DNA of 12,560 nt from DATFYI01 sp035315125 (GTDB taxonomy: Bacteria; Chloroflexota; Anaerolineae; Anaerolineales; Anaerolineaceae): the NCBI GenBank assembly GCA_035315125.1, contig DATFYI010000295.1, forward strand, positions 1 through 12,560. Direction: 5' to 3'. The notes beneath the pieces are model-generated. The model worked only from the letters and a program-made list of their open reading frames with translations, did no database searches and had not been told where the DNA came from. The translations under genes were made by a program, and so were the position numbers. Below are positions 6,843 to 12,560 of the stretch, one piece after another. The number at the start of each line of letters is the position of its first letter. The first letter of the stretch is position 1.

Positions 6843-9161
6843 CTAAAATGTTTCTAAAAGATGTTGCGGATCAGCTCGTTGATAATAACTGCGATAGGCT
6901 CTTGTTTCGGCCAATAAGGTTTTGAGTTCATTTTCAATTTGGACTTTTTTCGAAAGATTTGTATACCCTTTTTCCTTCAACCAAATGCAATTGCCTTGTT
7001 CATTTATAATTTCGATATGACCACTGGCTACCAACCAGGCGATGCCTTTTTGAATAGAGACTTCTCGTTGACCCATGGCTGCGGCAATCTCGGTCAATTT
7101 TACACAGCCCTGACTATTTTTCAAAGCGTTCCGCACTAAACCTGTCAAACGTGTCAAAAAAGCCAGCGGTTGATCGTTACTTGGTATTGAACCAAACAAG
7201 ATGATCCTTTTGGGTTTGACACGGGCCAATGCAACCTGGAGCTCTAGCGGGCCTGGCGGCGCCGTCCAGATTACCAGCGTATTTGCTTGAGTGAGATGGT
7301 AACGATCTTTTGCGTAAGGGTGCCCAGGTTTTTCGGCTTCTTGCCAGATGGTATATTCCGTAGAAATTTGTAATTCAGCCAGGATGCCTTGTGGGTCAGA
7401 TGCCTGACGAAAATCCAGCTCCTCATATTTAGGACGGCTTGGATGGGGCAGAGCTGCAGGTACAACTGAACGGGCATCAATCCACTCGATTTGCAACTCG
7501 GACTGCCCGCGGTAATTACTGGTTCGGACGGTATATGCCAGATCAAACGGATCCTCTGGAATAGGAAAGCCGGCGCCCTGCCACCATAACACTTTGCGGC
7601 TGGAGCCATGTACGTCCTCAACAATCAACTGCAGATGCTCGTGTGTTTTACCAATGGTTACCGAGCTTTGTAAAGATAATCTTCCCGTGGTAAAAACTAG
7701 CTGTGGGTTGCCAGGCCCAAAAGGCGCCATTCGGTCAAGATTTTCTATCTCTTGCAATGAAATCTCGTTTAACGATAGGTTTGCATCAATTGGCAGCTCA
7801 AAGACAGGGGCGTGGTCCTGGGTCATGGCCTTAATCGTATGAATGATGGCTCGTTGGAATTCTGGAATTCGAGCTGTCTCAATTGAAAATCCGGCCGCCA
7901 TTGAATGACCTCCAAACCCAAGTAATAGCGCCTGATTTTCTGAGATTGCCGAAGTGATATTGATCCCTTCAATTGAACGGGCCGAGGCCCGCCCAATCCC
8001 ATCCGGTGCTGCCGCGATTAAGATTGCAGGGCGGTGATAAAGCTCCACCAACCGGCTGGCTACGATCCCAATTACACCTGCTTCCCAATACGGGTGACTC
8101 AAGACTAATACAGGGTTTTCTAAAAGAGCATGGTATTGTTCAATTTGAGCCTGGGCAGCCTGAAAAACCTGATCGCACATCAGTTTGCGTTGGCTGTTGA
8201 AACGCTCAACTTCAAGTGCAGTTTGACGGGCCGCTTCGATATCTGGATTTAATAAAAAGGGCACCATCGGGTTAGCATCGCTCAACCGGCCGACTGCATT
8301 CAGGCGTGGAGCCAATACAAAGCTGATATGTTCCTCGGTTAGACTGCTTGAATTTACTTCGGCCACCTCAAGCAGCGCTTTTAAGCCCGGTCGAATTTTT
8401 TGTCTTAATATTTTCAGGCCGGCATACACGATATAACGGTTATCACCGCTCAAAACTGCCAAATCGGCAACCGTCCCTAATGCAGCCAGATCAAGATATT
8501 GATTGATTTCTTTCTTTCGACCAGCTCTAGAGAAAAGCTCTTCAAGCAATTTGTAAGCGCAACCTGCGCCACACAGACCCCGCAAAGGGTGTCCGGCAGG
8601 TAATCGTTGGGGATTAACCGACGCCAATGCCTTCGGCAATTCTGAAGGTAAGGTGTGATGGTCCGTAATGATCACATCCACACCATGTTGATTTGCAAAA
8701 TCGACAGCTTCATGAGCGGTAATGCCCGTGTCACAGGTCAGCAGCAATTGCACGCCGCTGTCTAAAAATTCCCCAAGAACTGGTAAGGTTATCCCATGGG
8801 ATTCCCTGGCGCGCACTGGAATGTGGTAAATTACCTCAGCACCTAGTGCCTGCAGTCCGCTCACCAGCAGAGTGGTTGAAGATTGCCCGTCTACATCAAA
8901 ATCACCCCACACACCGATGTGTTCTTTTTGCCGGATGGCTGATTCAATCCTTGAAGCTGCAAGATTCAGGTCCGGCATATCGGCAGGATTTGCTGGAATA
9001 TAATTCTCCAAATCCAGGAAGTGTTTAATTTTGTGGCGGGTATCATAACCGCGCCGGACCAGGATCTCGGCCAGCAGGACATTTCCGCAAGATGCCTGAA
9101 GCACATCCTCCGGTACAGTTACCGGAATCGGCTCAATCCATTGGGGTTTAGCTCCTTTCAA
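6843..9161 (-). CDS. recJ: Single-stranded-DNA-specific 5'-3' exonuclease RecJ
   Basis: RecJ degrades single-stranded DNA 5' to 3' in RecF-pathway recombination, mismatch repair and base-excision repair. The 772-residue protein shows all DHH-phosphoesterase motifs: GDFDVDG (86-92), TCDTG (142-146), TDHH (166-169), and GTVADL (229-234), all expected to hold the two catalytic metals. The DHHA1 part has LNAVGRL (287-293) and FGGHSMAAG (416-424), and an OB-like region follows (about 455-565). Residues about 566-772 go beyond the short E. coli-type RecJ (about 577 residues). They contain a winged-helix-like stretch (about 680-735) that recalls the RecJ C-terminal domain of long Firmicutes enzymes. 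I chose the TTG at 9161 because it overlaps the nuclease stop as TTGA, a coupling arrangement, with GGAG about 10 bases upstream. No in-frame ATG lies near. The gene is intact. Confidence 0.95.
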   Translation of the reverse strand: MKGAKPQWIEPIPVTVPEDVLQASCGNVLLAEILVRRGYDTRHKIKHFLDLENYIPANPADMPDLNLAASRIESAIRQKEHIGVWGDFDVDGQSSTTLLVSGLQALGAEVIYHIPVRARESHGITLPVLGEFLDSGVQLLLTCDTGITAHEAVDFANQHGVDVIITDHHTLPSELPKALASVNPQRLPAGHPLRGLCGAGCAYKLLEELFSRAGRKKEINQYLDLAALGTVADLAVLSGDNRYIVYAGLKILRQKIRPGLKALLEVAEVNSSSLTEEHISFVLAPRLNAVGRLSDANPMVPFLLNPDIEAARQTALEVERFNSQRKLMCDQVFQAAQAQIEQYHALLENPVLVLSHPYWEAGVIGIVASRLVELYHRPAILIAAAPDGIGRASARSIEGINITSAISENQALLLGFGGHSMAAGFSIETARIPEFQRAIIHTIKAMTQDHAPVFELPIDANLSLNEISLQEIENLDRMAPFGPGNPQLVFTTGRLSLQSSVTIGKTHEHLQLIVEDVHGSSRKVLWWQGAGFPIPEDPFDLAYTVRTSNYRGQSELQIEWIDARSVVPAALPHPSRPKYEELDFRQASDPQGILAELQISTEYTIWQEAEKPGHPYAKDRYHLTQANTLVIWTAPPGPLELQVALARVKPKRIILFGSIPSNDQPLAFLTRLTGLVRNALKNSQGCVKLTEIAAAMGQREVSIQKGIAWLVASGHIEIINEQGNCIWLKEKGYTNLSKKVQIENELKTLLAETRAYRSYYQRADPQHLLETF

Positions 9162-9991
9162 AGCTCAATTTCTCCAATTTGATCGAAATCAATATCAAGT
9201 GAATTTTCGACATCGGGTTCTGTATCTTCATCCTTTTCCTGCCAATCACCAGCCCTGGATCCTCGATTGCAGAGCGAACGATAATTGCAGAAAAGACATC
9301 GTTTTTCCATTGTCGTGTACAAAAATTGGCCTTCTTTATGGTTCTGGATTTCCTCGATGAGTCGGTGCAGGTAGGTGCGGTCGGATTGATTCTCTGCCTG
9401 GCTGTAAATAAAAGTCTCAGGCTCATCTGGAAAATCGGTAAACCAATAGATCATTTCGACCTGCTCCGGCAGGATAGGATTACTGCCATTAAGATATTCG
9501 CCGGCTTCGATGAGTATAAGAGGATAAAGCCGTGTTTGCAAACGTGCTTTTAAACGAAAACGGCTGGTTTTATGGCCGGAGGTTTTCCAATCGACAATGA
9601 TTGCGCGTTGGCCTGGCTCGATAGCAATAAGATCATATTTGGCGATTAGGCGGTAATTTTCGAAAGGTGTTGAAAGTGTATATTCTGGAAAACGCTGTTC
9701 TGGTAATGCATTAAAAGGAGCGTTCTGCAAGTAATTTTCCCACCAACGTTGCAAGTCTGCATCCTCAGCCTGATTGGTAAGCTGCTCTACCGGGATACCT
9801 AGAGTATGCTGGTGGACCAGCTGGTGAAAACGGCTGCCTTGTTCAAGGTGATGTTCCAATTCCAGAACAGGCTCGCTTTGCAAAGCCGGCCAGCGACAGT
9901 GCATCAGGTAGCGTAGCTCGAACAACCTTGGACAATCAACGTAATCCTGTAAGTTATTTTGGCTGAATTGGAAATTTGCGGGAAGTGTCAT
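9158..9991 (-). CDS. PD-(D/E)XK nuclease with Fe-S cluster cysteines (RecB/AddB/Cas4-like)
   Basis: This 277-residue protein is a stand-alone RecB-family nuclease, expected to cut DNA ends or single strands with Mg/Mn. It opens with a SQNNLQDYVDCPRLFELRY stretch (10-28), the usual start of RecB/Cas4 nucleases. GSRFHQLVH (52-60) supplies the motif His56, and KYDLIAIE (118-125) gives Asp120. VDWKTSG (133-139) gives Asp134 and Lys136, and RLQTRLYPLIL (150-160) is the QxxxY motif. Cys20 together with CLFCNYRSLC (Cys232, Cys235, Cys241) makes the four-Cys set that binds a 4Fe-4S cluster in AddB, Cas4 and related nucleases. The last 30 residues are strongly acidic and unlike the core. Its ATG overlaps the helicase stop as ATGA, with no clear Shine-Dalgarno, and its own stop overlaps the recJ start. 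The context points to recombinational repair, not CRISPR adaptation, since no cas genes or repeats are here. Confidence 0.9.
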   Translation of the reverse strand: MTLPANFQFSQNNLQDYVDCPRLFELRYLMHCRWPALQSEPVLELEHHLEQGSRFHQLVHQHTLGIPVEQLTNQAEDADLQRWWENYLQNAPFNALPEQRFPEYTLSTPFENYRLIAKYDLIAIEPGQRAIIVDWKTSGHKTSRFRLKARLQTRLYPLILIEAGEYLNGSNPILPEQVEMIYWFTDFPDEPETFIYSQAENQSDRTYLHRLIEEIQNHKEGQFLYTTMEKRCLFCNYRSLCNRGSRAGDWQEKDEDTEPDVENSLDIDFDQIGEIEL

Positions 9992-12216
9992 TGGTTTTTA
10001 TCTTTTAAGTATTTTTGGAGAGCTTGCAGAGCTATGGCAGGCAGGCTGTTTCCACGTTGGCCGGTGTTCCAGGTGATGGTTAGCTCTTTTTTGGCACGTG
10101 TGATACCAACGTACAACAAGCGCAGGCGTTCTTCGGCATAATCCAGGCGGGATTGTTGTGTAGCGATCCCTTCTTCCATATACAGACCGGCAATATCGTT
10201 GGCAAGCAAGGAGTTTAAGCGAGCCAGAGCTTCAGCTTGCAGGTTAAGATGGTCGCGTATAAACCATCTCTCAGAAATATACGAATCTGCAGAATCGGCA
10301 GATGGAAAATCATAATTATTGACAGAGAGAAGATAAACGCGGTCCCATTCCAATCCTTTTGCTTTGTGGAAGGTGGCAACCACAACTTTACCTTTATGTT
10401 GGTTAGGATCGAAGCCGCTGTCTTCGTCACTAAAACCAAGGAATTTCCTTTCATTTCGAGCTATGCTATCCAGGTCTTCCGAGAATTCTGGAAGCTGCCA
10501 TTCCGGGTGAGTTTTTGCATCTCGTTCTAAAACCAATGCCAGTTTGTGAGCCAGGGCCAGGTCGGCTGGATTGGCGAAAAGCTCCTGAGAAATTGTAAGA
10601 AGTAGCTGGTCGACCGGCAGCAATGTAGCGCTTTGCCAGCGCTGGATGAGGCTACGAAAATCTTCCAGGTCCTGACGAATTTCAGGTGTAACCTGATCTG
10701 CGACCAGGGAGGCCAGCCAATCCCGGTCTGGTCGAGGCCATAAGTAACCTTCCAAATGGGCGCATTTCCGGAGAACAGCCGCAGTATTCTGAATGCTTTT
10801 CTTCTCTGTTTCGGAAACTTCGAATTCGCGAATCTCTTGATAAGCCAGGGTCAATTTATGCGCTGAGGATGGATCGGACAGATAGCGTAAGATATAGGCA
10901 AGTATTTTGGCAGTTTGGCGGGTCGATAGACTGCTGCGCAGCAGTTCGACATAAGGGATGCCGTTTTTCTTTAGCTCATCAACCAATAGTGCGCCGCGTT
11001 CATTGCGTGGCGCCAGGACTGCAACAGTTTCCTGGGAATGCTCTGGTAGCCAGCGTATTAATGATTTAACAACAGTCTGGATTTCCATTTCGGGAGAATA
11101 ATTTATGTCCGAAATGTATACACCAGCGGGATTATCCGGGGGATTGGGTTGTGGATCGTCAGATCCGCTTGGACGGATCAAAGGGGGGGCCAAGGCATCT
11201 CTCAATGATTCGTTTGGATGCTCGTATTGCACCCATTCTATCAATCGATTTGCCAGGTTTATAATAGTGTAAGTAGAGCGACCTGAATCGGGCAAATCAC
11301 AGGCCACCACATCGGGTTCTTGCAGGAAATTCCTCAGGAAGCGTGGGCTGGCGGTGGTAAAAGTTTCAAAGATGGCTTGATTGGTATCCCCAACTCGCAC
11401 CCAATTGCCATTTGGCCCGGCCAATGTTCGGATAATTTCCTCTTGCAAGCGGCTGCTGTCCTGAGCTTCATCTTCTAGGATATAAGGCCAACGGAATCGC
11501 AGCCTTTCTAAATAATCTGGGTCAAGTTGAAGCGCCTGAAGCGCCAGGCGGATCAGGTCATCAAAATCAACCGCACTGCGATAATTCAAGGCACGCTGGT
11601 AATCCATGTATATATCGTAACCCAAATCCAAAAGTGGATCTGAAAGGCCGATACTGTCGATACGCTTTTTTATCTCAGATGGAGTAACCTGCAAGTCCTT
11701 TGCCTGTCGGATAAATGCACTGGCAATATCAGTTACAAGCTCAGGCCATTTCTTGAGTGCATTATGATTGCGAGTTATGTCAATATCCGGGCTGGTGTAT
11801 TGTTCGATCATCTCTGGATGGGAGCGTAGCCAGGCTTGAACAGCACTCTGCAAGATTTCGTTTGCTTCTTGATCATCGATAATCTGAAAATGGTCTGACA
11901 ACCCCACCAGATCGGGGCGTTCTCTTACGATGTCATGCGCTAGGCCATGTAGGGTCCGCACCCGGTAGCCAATATCCGGCAACAGGCCAGTCTGTTGGAT
12001 AAACCCTGATACGCGCCTGGAGAAGTTATCAACAGCAGAATTAACCAGAGTCACAATTAATATTTCCTGATCATCCTGGATATATCCGCCAGTTATCAGA
12101 TCGGCCGCCAGTTTTGACAATGTTTGAGTCTTACCGCTGCCTGGCACAGCCGCAACCCCCATTTTCCCATGGGTATATTGCAAGACTTTTTCCTGCAAGG
12201 GGCGTGGTTCAAACAT
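9988..12216 (-). CDS. UvrD/PcrA/AddA-like superfamily 1 DNA helicase
   Basis: This protein (742 residues from the ATG at 12216; a GTG just upstream would add one) is an ATP-driven 3'-5' DNA translocase or helicase by family. Motifs in order: Q motif RPLQEKVL; Walker A VPGSGKT (24-30, Lys29); Ia IVTLVNSAVDNFSRRV; Ib TLHGLAHDIV; II DEAQD (249-253); III GDTNQAIFETF (276-286); V ATFHKAKGLEWD (614-625); VI EERLRLLYVGITRAKKEL (695-712, arginine finger Arg707). Motif IV is odd: PDSGRST replaces the usual NYRST, keeping the Arg (313). The protein ends about 30 residues after motif VI, so it has no fused nuclease domain, unlike AddA or RecB. The next gene supplies a nuclease, with an ATGA overlap. The start overlaps the upstream gene by 8 bases. 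It is a diverged member rather than a housekeeping PcrA, so I give no symbol. Confidence 0.9.
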   Translation of the reverse strand: MFEPRPLQEKVLQYTHGKMGVAAVPGSGKTQTLSKLAADLITGGYIQDDQEILIVTLVNSAVDNFSRRVSGFIQQTGLLPDIGYRVRTLHGLAHDIVRERPDLVGLSDHFQIIDDQEANEILQSAVQAWLRSHPEMIEQYTSPDIDITRNHNALKKWPELVTDIASAFIRQAKDLQVTPSEIKKRIDSIGLSDPLLDLGYDIYMDYQRALNYRSAVDFDDLIRLALQALQLDPDYLERLRFRWPYILEDEAQDSSRLQEEIIRTLAGPNGNWVRVGDTNQAIFETFTTASPRFLRNFLQEPDVVACDLPDSGRSTYTIINLANRLIEWVQYEHPNESLRDALAPPLIRPSGSDDPQPNPPDNPAGVYISDINYSPEMEIQTVVKSLIRWLPEHSQETVAVLAPRNERGALLVDELKKNGIPYVELLRSSLSTRQTAKILAYILRYLSDPSSAHKLTLAYQEIREFEVSETEKKSIQNTAAVLRKCAHLEGYLWPRPDRDWLASLVADQVTPEIRQDLEDFRSLIQRWQSATLLPVDQLLLTISQELFANPADLALAHKLALVLERDAKTHPEWQLPEFSEDLDSIARNERKFLGFSDEDSGFDPNQHKGKVVVATFHKAKGLEWDRVYLLSVNNYDFPSADSADSYISERWFIRDHLNLQAEALARLNSLLANDIAGLYMEEGIATQQSRLDYAEERLRLLYVGITRAKKELTITWNTGQRGNSLPAIALQALQKYLKDKNQ

Positions 12217-12560
12217 CACTTAACCCCGTAATGATTGCTGTTTTTCGCAGCAAACTTTGCAATGCTTGTAGCAGTGGACCGCGCTGTTCGTCTCCTTGTT
12301 CGTTAATTCCGGAAGTGTAGATATAAATGTGATCCCGGCAGCGGCGAATCAGACCAGTCGTCAGGCGAGCCAGGTTAACCCGGTTGAAATAAGTTTCTTG
12401 CACGTCAGTCCAGGTTGCCTGCGGAAGCCATGAGCGGCTTAAGACGTATGGATGGGTTAATGGTTGCAGGAGTCGCTCAGACCAGCCCTGGCTGCCGGCG
12501 TCCAGCCAGAATTGGTGGCTAACCGGCCGATTTGTCATTAAATAGGTATAAGCGGGGGCC
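12209..12560 (-). CDS. C-terminal part of an unidentified protein, possibly helicase-related, cut by window edge
   Basis: The frame is open from the right edge to the TGA at 12211-12209, about 117 residues. An ATG at 12538 is the first in-frame Met but is probably internal, because upstream codons (A-P-A-Y-T-Y-L) read on without a stop. I do not recognise the family. The end of the fragment has LARLTTGLIRRCRDHIYIYTSG followed by EQGDEQRGPLLQALQSLL. This has the rhythm of the region around and after motif VI in SF1-type helicase proteins, where a conserved Arg is followed by a beta strand and then a terminal helix, but the canonical YVAxTRA is missing. The fragment is rich in Trp, Arg and Leu and has no membrane segment. 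It overlaps the helicase start by 8 bases, so the two are surely co-transcribed. A degenerate, AddB-like partner is a guess. Confidence 0.6.
   Translation of the reverse strand, partial: APAYTYLMTNRPVSHQFWLDAGSQGWSERLLQPLTHPYVLSRSWLPQATWTDVQETYFNRVNLARLTTGLIRRCRDHIYIYTSGINEQGDEQRGPLLQALQSLLRKTAIITGLSDV

Noticed and set aside
9158..9991. The nuclease as a CRISPR-adaptation Cas4
   Set aside because: The cysteine pattern and motifs fit Cas4 and AddB alike, but no cas1, cas2 or repeat-spacer array is in the window, and the neighbours are a helicase and recJ.
10237..10530. Plus-strand 97-residue open frame inside the helicase gene
   Set aside because: It is antisense to conserved helicase sequence just before motif V and has no start signal or recognisable domain.

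Overview
The window looks like chromosomal core sequence from a bacterium of the Chloroflexota, most likely class Anaerolineae. This is an inference from protein character, not from a marker gene. The signs are a membrane-anchored parvulin whose middle is a long Thr/Pro/Ala-rich linker, a zinc-ribbon type S18, a RecJ with a long C-terminal extension, and moderate GC with Shine-Dalgarno starts. No transposon, integrase, tRNA, rRNA or CRISPR array is visible, and coding density is high. The longest gene-free stretches are 183 bases (5614-5796) and 146 bases (4442-4587). Both are described below.

Layout, left to right. (1) 2-3025, plus strand: all but the N-terminal head of the chromosome condensation ATPase SMC, cut by the left edge. 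(2) 3038-3072: a bidirectional terminator between convergent genes. (3) 3095-4441, minus: a parvulin-type peptidyl-prolyl isomerase. (4) 4588-5613, minus: the conserved rpsF-ssb-rpsR operon (S6, SSB, S18). It has a strong terminator after rpsR and a structured leader before rpsF that resembles the known S6:S18-binding autoregulatory RNA. (5) 5797-6777, minus: a Gfo/Idh/MocA-family sugar or diol oxidoreductase. (6) 6843-12560, minus: a tightly packed DNA-repair cluster. In transcription order it holds the C-terminal piece of an unidentified, possibly helicase-like protein cut by the right edge, a UvrD/PcrA-type SF1 helicase, a RecB/Cas4-like PD-(D/E)XK nuclease with the four Cys of an Fe-S cluster, and RecJ. 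Each junction in this cluster overlaps by 4-8 bases.

How the genes fit together. Everything except the oxidoreductase and the isomerase serves DNA or ribosomes. SMC handles chromosome organisation, and SSB covers single strands. The helicase, Fe-S nuclease and RecJ have the activities expected for processing DNA ends before recombination. The helicase has no fused nuclease domain and the nuclease is the next gene, so the pair resembles a split AddA/AddB-type machine. I see no clearly new defence or mobile system. The two parts most worth following up are this overlapping helicase-nuclease-RecJ cluster with its unknown first gene, and the rpsF leader RNA.
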